Origin: G963668605 sp963668605
Lineage (GTDB): Bacteria; Acidobacteriota; Terriglobia; Bryobacterales; Bryobacteraceae
Reading direction: 5' to 3'
Length of the DNA stretch: 64,000 nucleotides
Assembly: GCA_963668605.1 (NCBI GenBank)
Contig: OY764903.1
Span: forward strand, 4,154,001-4,218,000
This document shows positions 54,401 to 61,899 of this stretch, one piece after another. Under the pieces are notes generated by a model, which had not been told where the DNA came from, did no database searches, and worked only from the letters and a program-made list of their open reading frames with translations. Within the stretch, counting starts at the first letter, position 1, and each line of letters starts with the position of its first letter. A program made the position numbers and the translations under genes.

Positions 54401-57400
54401 GCCGGCCGATAGGTGCGATGCCGGTCCCCGCCAAGCTGGTTTCATTCAGCCGGCAAAACAAAGTCTCGACCGTGCACTCGCTCGGCCCATAGAAATTGAA
54501 CAGCGCGATGTGGCGATTGGCCTCTTCCTTCGCGAACGCTTCAACGATTCCACAAGGCAGGGCTTCCGAACCGAGCACAATTGCTTTCAATTCGGGCTTG
54601 GGAAGGTGCGCGAATCCCTGTGAGAGCAGCACTGCGAAATGGGCCGGCGTCACGTCGATCAAATGGATATGATCGTCGACGATCGCCGCCATCAGAGCTT
54701 TCGGATCGTGCCGGAGGAGAGATCCGGCGATAGCCACAGCGTTGCCGCGAGTCAGTGCCCCGAAGATCTGTTTTAGTGCAACGTCAAAGGCGAGGGAGGT
54801 CAGTAGCAATTCCGTCGCGGGTCGCGGCAGGCCATCATAGAGTGCCTCGCCCAGCGCCAGAACCAGATTGGTCAAGGACCGGTGCTCTATGAGGGAGCCT
54901 TTAGGCGCTCCCGTCGAGCCCGAAGTGTAGGTGACATAGGCAATGTCCGAGCTGCGGGCACTGCCTGCGAGCGGTCGCGCCGGTCCGCCACCGGCGGTTT
55001 CGCGAGTCTCGCGAAGAGGAATCACCGGCAGCGGACTGCCGATCTCGACTGTGCCATCCGAGACAACCGCCTGGCACCCGCTGTCTTCCAGAAGATACTG
55101 GATCCGGGCGATGGGCAGCGTGGCATCAATGGGAAGGCACGCAGATCCGCTGGCCATGATCCCAAGCACGCCCGCCACCATCCACTCCGAGCGGTCGGCA
55201 ACTAGCGCGACGATGCTCCCGGAGCCGGCATCCACGCGGCTCTCGATCCTCGCGGCCAAGCGGGATGCGGCGCCGGCGAGTTCGCCGTAGGTGAGCTTCT
55301 GCCGTTCGAACAGCACAGCCGTGCGATCCGGAGTTCGCGCGGCCTGCTCCACAAACAGGTCGAGCACGGTCGTCTCACGGTTGGCGACGCGAGCGCCCTC
55401 GCCGAACTCATGGAGTATGCGGTCCCGCTCGGTGGCGCTCAGAATGTCGACTTCTTCCAGCTTGTAGTCCGGATTTGAGATGATCGCGGCAAGTAGCTGA
55501 TCGAGATGGCTGGCCAGCCGTTCCATGCGTTCCCGCCGGAAAAGGCCGGTGTTGTACTCGAGGTAGAGGCGCACGTCCGGTCCGCTCTGTGCGAAGTGGA
55601 ACGTCAGGTCAAAGACGCTTACGTCCGCGGGGACAGCGTGCTCGGAACTTTCGACTCCATCCACCCGGAAGCCCGCGTTCACCGCGCTCTGCATCACGAC
55701 CATCACGTCGAACAGAGGGTTGCGGTCGGTGCGGCGCTCTGGTTTCAGGTCCCCAATGAGCAGATCGAACGGATACGCCTGGTGTTCCTGTGCTTCCAGT
55801 ACGGCTTTGCGGACGCGCTGCAGGAGTTCCGCAAGCGTCACTCCGCACTCCGCACGGACGCGCAGCGCCAGCGTGTTCAGGTAAAGACCGACCTGGCCCT
55901 CCAGGTCGAGACGATCGCGTCCAGCCACCGGCGTACCGATGATCATATCTTCGTCGCCGGTATAGCGATGCAGCAGGCCGAACACTCCCGCCAGCAGCAG
56001 CATGAACGGGCTTACTCCGTGCCTGGTGCAGAACGCCTGGAGCCCGGAAGTGCTTGCCGATGGCAGGGCGAAGCGCTCAATCTTGCCGCTGAAACCCATC
56101 TGCTGGGGCCGGGGGCAATCGCACGGCAGGTTCAGGACCGGCAGCGGCCCGGCCAGTTTCGCCGTCCAGAAGTCCCGGTCGGCGGCGCACGCGTTCTCCG
56201 CCAGGCGCTGCGTCATCCAAGCCGAGTAGTCTTTGTACTGCAACGCAAGCGGCGGCAACTGTTCACCGGCGTAGGACGAAGCCAGTTCCTTGAGCAGCAC
56301 CTCGAGCGAACAGCCGTCGCCCACGATGTGGTGTATCACGAGAGAGAAGAGCCAGCGGCGCTCCGAGAGCCTGAACAAGCGCACGCGCATCAGCGTCGCG
56401 CGAGTCAGGTCGAAAGGTGTGGCAACTTCGTCCCGCAAGAGGCGATTTGCTTCTTCCTCTGGAGCTTCCGCCTGCCTGAGATCCTCTTCGCGGAACCGAA
56501 ATTCAATCTCGTCCGCGGCGACGATCTTCTGTCGCGGCGTGCCATCCACTGTGACGAAACCAGTCCGCAAGGATTCGTGCCGCTTAATTACAACTCTCAA
56601 AGCCTGCTCGAGAGCACTCACATCCAGTTCGCCTTCGAGATTGAGCGCCAGCGGCATGTTGTATGCAACACCGCCGCCCTCCATCTGCGAGAGCATCCAG
56701 ATGCGTGCCTGGGCATGGCTCAGCGGATACACATCCATTACGGGCGCTGGAAGGATCGGTTGCTCCTGGGAGCCTCGCCGCGTTTCGATGAGCGTCGCAA
56801 GCTGCGCTACGGTCGGACAAGAGAAGAACTCCTTCAGCTCCACGCGCGCACCCAGGCTGCGCTGGATCCGGGAGAGGATGCCGATGGCTTTCAGACTGTG
56901 GCCTCCGAGCTCGAAGAAATCGTCCGTTCCCGAAACCGCACCACAGCCGAGCACCTCCTCCCAGATTGAGGCGACCGCGTTCTCGACCGCCGTGAGCGGA
57001 ATGACTGCGCCTGTCGGCTCGTCCGCCTCAGCCGAAGGCGCCGGAAGCGCGCTGCGATCCACCTTCCCCGAAGCGTTGAGTGGGAGGGCCGGCATGTGGA
57101 GCCAGCGTGACGGAATCATGTATGCCGGAAGCTTCACTGCGAGGAAGCGGTGAAGTTCGCCGGACTGGAAATCACTTCTGGCGACGACATACGCCACCAG
57201 GGTACCGTCCGCGCCTCCCAGAACCGCCGCCGTTTCGATGGCCGGATGGGTTTTGAGAATCGTTTCGATTTCGCCGAGTTCCACGCGGTACCCGCGGATC
57301 TTCACCTGTGTGTCCCGCCGCCCGAGGAATTCAATGTTGCCGTCCGGCAGTTTGCGTCCCAAGTCGCCGGTACGATAAAGGCGGTCGCCCTCACGGAACG

Positions 57401-59843
57401 GGCTCGGGGCAAACCGCTCGTGCGTCAAATCGGGCCGATTCAGGTATCCCCGGGCCACGTTCACTCCGCCGACGCAGATCTCGCCGGCCGCGCCGACGGG
57501 CATCAATTGCAGATCCTCGTTGAGAATGTAGATGTCGGTATGGGGGAGCGGCTTGCCGATCGGGACCCGCTCTCCGGCGAATCCGGAGCCGGGCTCCAAC
57601 TTCAGGAAAGACGCGCAGATCGAGGTTTCGGTAGGTCCGTAGGCGTTCACATACGTCAAAGTGCGGTTGTAGTGGGCGACATCGGCGGGATTGGCCGCTT
57701 CGCCAGCCGTGCCCAGCAATCGCAGAGACGGCATAGCGGCTCTGCCGAGCGCGCTCAGGTATGCGGGCGGCAGGATGGCAACCGTCACATTGTCCCGCGA
57801 GAGCAGTTCAAGAAAACCGGCCGGGTCCAGGATGACGTCTTTGGGCGCTATGACCAGCCGCGAGCCTGCCGCCAGCGCGGCGAAGATCTCGGCAATCGAG
57901 GCGTCGAACATCGGAGCCGAGAATTGCAGAACGCCGTCTCCTGCTTTCAGTTCCCATCCCCGCGCCTGTTCCGCAGCCGTGTTGGCCAGCCCCGCATGCT
58001 CCACCAGAACACCTTTGGGCCGCCCGGTGGTTCCGGACGTATAGATAATGTAAGCGAGGGACCGTGCCCCCACGCCTGAGGGCGATTCGAGTGCGGAAGC
58101 GCGTAAGGCGTCCTCGATGCGAACCGAGCGGACGTCTTGGAACTTCTGCGTGGCATGGGCGTCACCTGCAAGCAGTAGCTGGCAGCCGCTGTCTTGAAGA
58201 ATGAACTCGAGCCGGTCCCGGGGAGCGTCAGGGTCGAGCGGCAGATAGGCGCCGCCCGCCTTCATGATTCCCATCAGCGTCACAATCCACTGCGTGTTGC
58301 GATCGCACAAGACAGCTACCGGTTGTTCCTGCCGCAGGCCACACTCGCGAGTCAGAAAGGCCGCCACACGGTTAGAAGCGCCGGCCAACTCGCCATACGT
58401 CATGCACGTCGCGCCGTCGACGATGGCCACCGCACCCGGCGCCTCTGTCGCGTGCCGCGCGAATAGGTCCAGCGCAGTCTTCTCGACAGCGTTCGGCCGT
58501 CTTGCTCTGCCGGGCGCACCGGTCTCGGCCATCAACCGCAGCTCGCCAATGGGCCGGTCACCGGCCACCGCGACGTCGATCAGCAGCGCTTCGAAGGTCC
58601 TGGCCATCTGGCCGGCTTCCTCGGCGGAGATCAACTGCGGGTTGTAGTTGAAGAAGAGGTTGACGTCCTCGTCAGCGTGGTACTCGTCCACTTCGATCGA
58701 GAGGACTTCATCGCGGGCCTGAGTGTCGAGCGTGACGGTTCGGGCCGGAGATCCCCCAAACTGAATGTCATAGTCCAGCTTGCGATAGATCATTGTGACG
58801 TCAAAGACGCCATAGGAGTATCCATCCAGTGTCCGGCAATGCCGCAGGATTTCACCGAACGGGAACCGCTGGCGCCGGTAACACGCCCTTACTTCAGCGG
58901 CGATCTGCCGCGCGAGCCCGAGTACTGTAGTACTGTTCGCAATGGCCATGCGCAGCGGCATCATGTTCATGAACATGCCCGCGGTGCGGCGGAACGCGTG
59001 ATTGCTGCGATTGAGAATCGGCGTGCCGATGACGATGTCGTCTCTCCCTGTCACCCGGTGAAGGTAGGCAAACAGCACGGCCAGCAGGAATTGGAACGGC
59101 GTAACTCCCGCCTCGTTGCACAGTCTCAGAACGGCGCTATACACCAGGTGGTGCAAACCCAGGGTGCAGCGATCGGTCTTGAGTACGTCGCCCTTCAGAC
59201 TGCCTTTTCTCGCCGTGAACGGTAGAGGCTCGGGCATGGTAGAGAACTTCCGCTGCCAGAAGGCCTCGTCCTCGCGAAAGCGGGCCGAGGCAGCGTACTC
59301 GCGATCGTCGCTGATGAAGCCGGCATACGAGTGCCGCTCCAGTTCCGGCAATACGCCGTTGGCGTGCAAACCGTTGTACCCGGCGGCGACGGTCTCGGCA
59401 ATCAGCGAGTGTCCGTAGCCGTCGTTGGCGATGTGGTGGAACTTGGGATACCACAGATGCAGATCGTTGCCCAACCGGAACAGCACATCGCTGGACAGCG
59501 GAAACTGATCCTCCCGCATCGGCCGGCCGATATCCGCAAGCAACCAGTCGACAGCGGATTGGAAGGGTTCGATCCGCCCGGAGAAATCCATCACCTCGAA
59601 GCGGCACCCCGCCTCCGTCACAAACTCCTGCCGCGCCTCGTCGCCTTCGACGTGGATACGCATGCGCTGAACATCGTGCTGCTGGAACGCGAACTCGACG
59701 CCTTGGCGGAACAGCGTGCTATCGAGCGGTCCTCGGATGAGGATCCCGCCGCCCATGTTGAACTTCGTCGTCGGGCCGTGCAGGAGCGAATCGAGGAGAA
59801 TGGCCTGCTGAGGAAAGGAAAGTGGATATGTCCCGGAACGCAT
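48498..59843 (-). CDS. Hybrid NRPS-PKS megasynthase, C-A-T-C-A-T-KS-DH-KR-ACP-TE, no AT
   Basis: 3781 residues. C1 at about 1-430 (HHIANDG at 136). A1 about 455-900 (YTSGTTGRPKG at 601, FDAS at 646, ELGEIE, NASGKVDR). T1 with Ser983 (LGGHSL). C2 about 1000-1430 (HHIVGDG at 1171). A2 about 1450-1940 (YTSGSTG at 1639, FDVA at 1686). T2 with Ser2038. KS about 2100-2520 (Cys2274 in DTACSSA, EAHGTGT, KANIGH). No AT: a KS linker runs straight into YPFERSRSW, as in trans-AT synthases. DH with His2741 and Asp2904; the Pro of HxxxGxxxxP is Val. KR about 3195-3400 (GGTGGIG, Tyr3354). ACP Ser3495. TE with Ser3619 (GYSIGG). It would build an acylated or N-capped dipeptide extended by one ketide. The start is 3 bp after the binding-protein gene. 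Confidence 0.95.
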   Translation of the reverse strand: MRSGTYPLSFPQQAILLDSLLHGPTTKFNMGGGILIRGPLDSTLFRQGVEFAFQQHDVQRMRIHVEGDEARQEFVTEAGCRFEVMDFSGRIEPFQSAVDWLLADIGRPMREDQFPLSSDVLFRLGNDLHLWYPKFHHIANDGYGHSLIAETVAAGYNGLHANGVLPELERHSYAGFISDDREYAASARFREDEAFWQRKFSTMPEPLPFTARKGSLKGDVLKTDRCTLGLHHLVYSAVLRLCNEAGVTPFQFLLAVLFAYLHRVTGRDDIVIGTPILNRSNHAFRRTAGMFMNMMPLRMAIANSTTVLGLARQIAAEVRACYRRQRFPFGEILRHCRTLDGYSYGVFDVTMIYRKLDYDIQFGGSPARTVTLDTQARDEVLSIEVDEYHADEDVNLFFNYNPQLISAEEAGQMARTFEALLIDVAVAGDRPIGELRLMAETGAPGRARRPNAVEKTALDLFARHATEAPGAVAIVDGATCMTYGELAGASNRVAAFLTRECGLRQEQPVAVLCDRNTQWIVTLMGIMKAGGAYLPLDPDAPRDRLEFILQDSGCQLLLAGDAHATQKFQDVRSVRIEDALRASALESPSGVGARSLAYIIYTSGTTGRPKGVLVEHAGLANTAAEQARGWELKAGDGVLQFSAPMFDASIAEIFAALAAGSRLVIAPKDVILDPAGFLELLSRDNVTVAILPPAYLSALGRAAMPSLRLLGTAGEAANPADVAHYNRTLTYVNAYGPTETSICASFLKLEPGSGFAGERVPIGKPLPHTDIYILNEDLQLMPVGAAGEICVGGVNVARGYLNRPDLTHERFAPSPFREGDRLYRTGDLGRKLPDGNIEFLGRRDTQVKIRGYRVELGEIETILKTHPAIETAAVLGGADGTLVAYVVARSDFQSGELHRFLAVKLPAYMIPSRWLHMPALPLNASGKVDRSALPAPSAEADEPTGAVIPLTAVENAVASIWEEVLGCGAVSGTDDFFELGGHSLKAIGILSRIQRSLGARVELKEFFSCPTVAQLATLIETRRGSQEQPILPAPVMDVYPLSHAQARIWMLSQMEGGGVAYNMPLALNLEGELDVSALEQALRVVIKRHESLRTGFVTVDGTPRQKIVAADEIEFRFREEDLRQAEAPEEEANRLLRDEVATPFDLTRATLMRVRLFRLSERRWLFSLVIHHIVGDGCSLEVLLKELASSYAGEQLPPLALQYKDYSAWMTQRLAENACAADRDFWTAKLAGPLPVLNLPCDCPRPQQMGFSGKIERFALPSASTSGLQAFCTRHGVSPFMLLLAGVFGLLHRYTGDEDMIIGTPVAGRDRLDLEGQVGLYLNTLALRVRAECGVTLAELLQRVRKAVLEAQEHQAYPFDLLIGDLKPERRTDRNPLFDVMVVMQSAVNAGFRVDGVESSEHAVPADVSVFDLTFHFAQSGPDVRLYLEYNTGLFRRERMERLASHLDQLLAAIISNPDYKLEEVDILSATERDRILHEFGEGARVANRETTVLDLFVEQAARTPDRTAVLFERQKLTYGELAGAASRLAARIESRVDAGSGSIVALVADRSEWMVAGVLGIMASGSACLPIDATLPIARIQYLLEDSGCQAVVSDGTVEIGSPLPVIPLRETRETAGGGPARPLAGSARSSDIAYVTYTSGSTGAPKGSLIEHRSLTNLVLALGEALYDGLPRPATELLLTSLAFDVALKQIFGALTRGNAVAIAGSLLRHDPKALMAAIVDDHIHLIDVTPAHFAVLLSQGFAHLPKPELKAIVLGSEALPCGIVEAFAKEEANRHIALFNFYGPSECTVETLFCRLNETSLAGTGIAPIGRPLANTRAYVLSPGLRPVPIGIPGEIYLGGTPVGRGYLNRPELNATRFMDDPFHPGESLYRTGDLGRWTADGQVEFLGREDGQLKVRGYRIEPGEVEHHLLEHPQVTGAVAAGRPSPAGSTELVAWYTAVEPVPDADSLRAHLRRFLPSYMVPARIVAVPELSLRANGKIDKDALPDPWAVPVIAAQRDLPEDRLEAGVHAIWQRVLGVENPGLDVGFFDAGGSSLLLAGLHSRIENRYPGKIKLIELFSASTVREQARLIRQRTTAPVAEVHALGELRSSDAGRQDRGVAIIGIGVRIGGRQSLDSLWEDLDAGHDFVRPMPELRRKEALRVAAALGLGPAELHQTELAYLDEIDKFDYAHFRIAPQKAALLDPREKIFLETAWHAIEDAGYSGARLKGTQTGVFLGESMGSADFNRVLEAAGIADANQMLESLTPSMAASRISYLLDLKGPALLVDTACSSALSALCLAVDALRSGRCDMALAGAIKLHMLPFRRAGRTEIESPDCRTHSFDDDAAGTGGGEASIAMLLKPLDRALADGDPIHAILRGAAMNQDGASSGITAPNAEAQAEVIDQAWRDAGIHPDSLAFIEAHGTGTRLGDPVEVEGLTKAFRRYTERTQFCALGSVKANIGHTDHAAGLAGLLRAVLCLEHRRVAPAIHFQRPNRNIRFEDSPLFVNPDPLPLERKDTPLLCGVSSFGLSGTNVHIVLEAASLPERPAASGERRFVLPLSARTGELLREQAVRLKQFIERHPETPLSDVVFTLATGREHLAARAAILFDSIEELTARLEMLSSVPENRPEQCVFFGFHKAVPTSKAVLLDHEVTEKTLERLTETARSLAGKLDATSLAELARLYVAGAHLPWESLFGPEKSQRCFLPVYPFERSRSWPEVRHAGFSLLGTLKAETPDTLIFESEWRSDSHWLLADHRIAGTSVLVVSAYLELAQQVARRLWNTDRVEIARLTLLSPLAVAQGESVRVVVSVAREKENLRLAIHSLSPSQGWQSHATAELARLSPDHQEALDIEDLRAQCSEEVAITDGASKSETVEAGPRWNCLRSVRRNAGLWTAELAVPAEHFRDAAEFGLYPPLLDVALNFAAGPGAHLPLCFAGVRIHGRLPEEAVVRVRTLESSADVPRFEIAIADRAGRVMVAADDYALKARPASKRLNRFFHKVAWTAAATEASSGVEADVLLVATGCSCEEDQRLAVAVGTPAVARTGPEWRKWLAAQDAGAEVKVVLLLPAYHGLREPDSASLDGEIEAAMGELFALSTALARRRGGAKLLVVGRLAHEVTGEELSLNPLHAAAAGFTRVPALETAAFQCRFLDADSTCPADGILREFRLAFASDEPVIAWRNGRRFLPRIEALDLADVPDRAFDVRDGATYLITGGTGGIGLELARYLANRARVTLLLVNRSMFPPRSTWDRLETAGNDPALKARIQILKEIESLGSVVHLAAADAAKREDMARLKREFPGVRGVFHCAGVGNDVFLANHEWQRLTEVLRPKVHGAMVLREVFGSEPLDAFVLVGSLTALTGAPGQAGYTAASAFQDAEACRLRRLGFPAQCLNWTAWKETGMAAASGKVADDEFRAITTADALLCLDRALQKDLAHVVVGEAALAGIAAATMPAAERSAPLSSGKATLLGRPEDNFTATERLLGGLWAEALGHTEMDIFSDFESLGGDSIANIGILERLLATTTFRPTLPDLLRYPTIESQAAFLDKQQFMVQRGAVDGREHLVSLGGSGSRTLFCFAPGSGSSYRYYDLARRLSNWTLYGVNFIETAQPASAMADILMDAQPDGDYMLLGYSIGGNMAYETALELESRGRHVRGLVFLDNWRRLEHFHFTDQEYRKNAEEFLNAVDPRYLALGNGEAMIRRVESYDRYMDSRIEDRQVPCPIRLIRAGSHELKSPFRITQEGWADLTTDFQMTVGSGRHLQMLDEPYVSTNAAILNGILEELAPADARLTEVCV

Positions 59844-59846
59844 TGG

Positions 59847-61028
59847 TTACCTAACCGAAGGAGAGACGGGGCCGGCGACAGCGTGGCTGGTCGCGAGAAC
59901 CACAGGCTGGCCTCTACGGTACACCTTCAGGAATATGTCTTTGTTTTCGAGCTCGCCCGTGGCGTCGAATTTGTATGGGCCATTGGCGCCCACCCACGTA
60001 TCCATGTAGCGGATTGCGTAGGACAGGTCGAGAGAGTTGGTGGAACCCGTTGTTTCTAACGCCTTTGCCAGTATCCGCAGTGCGTCGTACCCTTGGGCGG
60101 CGTAGGCCTCTGGATCTCTGCCGAACCGCTTGCGGTACTTGGCCACGAAGCTGCGGTTCTCCGGCGTTGGCGAATTCACGTCGTAGATTTCGTAAAACAT
60201 CACCCCCTCCAGTGCCTGCCCCGCTATGGCGTGCATTTCGGGCGTGTCGCTGAATGAACCCACGATCGGCGTTTTCAGCCCCAGGTTACGCGCCGATTTA
60301 ATGAACTTCGCACTCTCGGCTTCGAGTCCCGCGAAGAGGAGGACATCGGCCTCGACTGCTTTGAGGTCGTTGATGGTTTCGCGGAAATCAACTTTTCCCC
60401 GCACGTACGACGAGTGGTGGACCACGCGCGCGTTCAGGGCATCCAACTCGCTCTCGACCTGGTACGCGAGGTCCTCGCCGAAAGCGCCATCCTCGGCAAC
60501 TATCGCGAAGTTGCGGTATCCGCGTTCTATGCACATGCGGGCAAGTCCCTGCCCGATCCGGTTGTTTGCCAGCACTGATCGGACTAGATACCGGAAGCCA
60601 TGAGAGGTCATGTGGCTGTTGTTGGCGCCCGCCACGATGTGCAGCAACCTGCTTTCTTCGAAGATCGCCGAAGCCCTAACGGCGAATTGGTCGTCATAAT
60701 AGCCGATCGTGGCTGCCATCCGCGGATTGCTCGCGAAATCGATGGCGATCTTCCTAGCCTCTTCGCGATTGAGGCGGTCGTCGCGCATGAGCAATTGAAT
60801 GCGCCGCCCCCGCACGCCGTGGACATTAATCTCCTCCTGCGCCAAGAGCAACCCTTCGTCCATGCCGTCCTGATTCGCGGCGAACGGCCATGCCACCCCG
60901 ACCAGGATTTCCTGAGACCCACGGCCAGCCACCCACGCCCGCATATCGCTGAATTGCCGCAACGACAGGCACTGGGTAAGCAAGAACGGCGCTAGCAGCA
61001 GACTCACAAGGAATAGTGTCTTCTTCAT
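59847..61028 (-). CDS. Periplasmic binding protein, branched-chain amino acid type
   Basis: 393 residues from ATG 61028, chosen for the GGGAGAG site 11 bp upstream and the signal peptide (MKKTLFLVSLLLAPFLLTQC). An in-frame ATG at 61046 overlaps the upstream gene. The domain is Peripla_BP_6 / LivJ-like: EILVGVAWPFAANQDGMDEGLLLAQEEINVHGVRGRRIQLLMRDD, AATIGYYDDQFAVRASAIFEESRLLHIVAG and SYVRGKVDFRETINDLKAVEADVLLFAG. Cys20 follows LLTQ, a poor lipobox. No permease or ATPase of the Liv type is in the operon. It lies between an SPFH protein and the megasynthase, so it may bind the exported product or its precursor; that is inference. Confidence 0.88.
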   Translation of the reverse strand: MKKTLFLVSLLLAPFLLTQCLSLRQFSDMRAWVAGRGSQEILVGVAWPFAANQDGMDEGLLLAQEEINVHGVRGRRIQLLMRDDRLNREEARKIAIDFASNPRMAATIGYYDDQFAVRASAIFEESRLLHIVAGANNSHMTSHGFRYLVRSVLANNRIGQGLARMCIERGYRNFAIVAEDGAFGEDLAYQVESELDALNARVVHHSSYVRGKVDFRETINDLKAVEADVLLFAGLEAESAKFIKSARNLGLKTPIVGSFSDTPEMHAIAGQALEGVMFYEIYDVNSPTPENRSFVAKYRKRFGRDPEAYAAQGYDALRILAKALETTGSTNSLDLSYAIRYMDTWVGANGPYKFDATGELENKDIFLKVYRRGQPVVLATSHAVAGPVSPSVR

Positions 61029-61032
61029 CCCG

Positions 61033-61899
61033 TTAGTCTCTCCCAAGAATCAGGGGGAGGCCGCTTTTGCCGCCGCCGACTACCACCACCTTTGCGTTGG
61101 GAGACTTGGCCAGCGCCTCGGTCGCCAGAATGCCTTGCCATTGCAGCAAGGATGGACTCAGGCTCTTGTTCACTGTGTCGTTGTACTCTTTTTGCCCGCG
61201 GGCCTCTATGAGTTTCCGTTCGGCTTCCTTGCCGGCAACTGCGATTCGGTACACGTACTCGGCGTCCAATTGCTGCTGCCCCAGCTTGGTTTCGATCGCG
61301 TCGGCAATGCTCTTGGGCAGCGAGATACGCTCGATCGGCACGTCATCGAGCGAAACAAAGCGAGCTTCCATCCGAATCTTGGACAGCGCGGAAATGCGCT
61401 CCTGGATGGCCTTCTGCGTCGTGTAGATCTCCTCCGGCTTGTACTGGCCGAATACGGTCCGGATCACCGACCGCACTTCCGGCCGCACGACTACGTTGAG
61501 GTAGTCTGGGCCTACTCTCTGGTGCAGGAGCGGCAGCAGGTCCGGATTCGGGAAATACCGTGCGGAATACTCCACGTGCACAGTGAGCCCGTCCACGGTC
61601 AACACATCAATCGAATCGCTGACGCGCTGCTTGCGGACGTTGTAGACGTACATGCGGTTGATCGGCAGGATAAGGTGAAGGCCTTCCCGGTAGACGGTGT
61701 GGACTACCGTGCCGCCGCCCAAGCGGCGCCACAACACACCGAGTTCTCCCGGGTGGATCGAAATAATGATGTTATTAGCGAAGTAGACCAGCAAGAACAG
61801 GAGGACAAACCCCAGTACAAACACGTATGGAGCCTGCCTTTTCAGGAAATTCTTCAGTCTCCGGTGCATGCCGGAAAACCAGTCACGAATTTTTTTCAT
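61033..61899 (-). CDS. SPFH/prohibitin-domain membrane protein
   Basis: 288 residues from ATG 61899 (MKKIRDWFSGMHRRL), which overlaps the exporter stop by 17 bp; a longer frame would overlap it further. A basic N-terminus and one membrane helix (YVFVLGFVLLFLLVYFANNI, about residues 24-44) precede the band-7 domain (IHPGELGVLWRRLGGGTVVHTVYREGLHLILPINRMYVYNVRKQ). Then come SARYFPNPDLLPLLHQRVGPDYLNVVVRPEVRSVIRTVFGQY and a helical part with KEAERKLIEARGQKEYNDTVNKSL. SPFH proteins form oligomeric membrane assemblies and organise lipid domains or chaperone membrane proteins. Co-translation with the exporter suggests it scaffolds the exporter or synthase at the membrane. Confidence 0.9.
   Translation of the reverse strand: MKKIRDWFSGMHRRLKNFLKRQAPYVFVLGFVLLFLLVYFANNIIISIHPGELGVLWRRLGGGTVVHTVYREGLHLILPINRMYVYNVRKQRVSDSIDVLTVDGLTVHVEYSARYFPNPDLLPLLHQRVGPDYLNVVVRPEVRSVIRTVFGQYKPEEIYTTQKAIQERISALSKIRMEARFVSLDDVPIERISLPKSIADAIETKLGQQQLDAEYVYRIAVAGKEAERKLIEARGQKEYNDTVNKSLSPSLLQWQGILATEALAKSPNAKVVVVGGGKSGLPLILGRD

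Noticed and set aside
53457..56969. Long plus-strand frames (388 and 487 codons) inside the megasynthase gene
   Set aside because: They are antisense to clearly conserved NRPS domains and carry no domain signature of their own.
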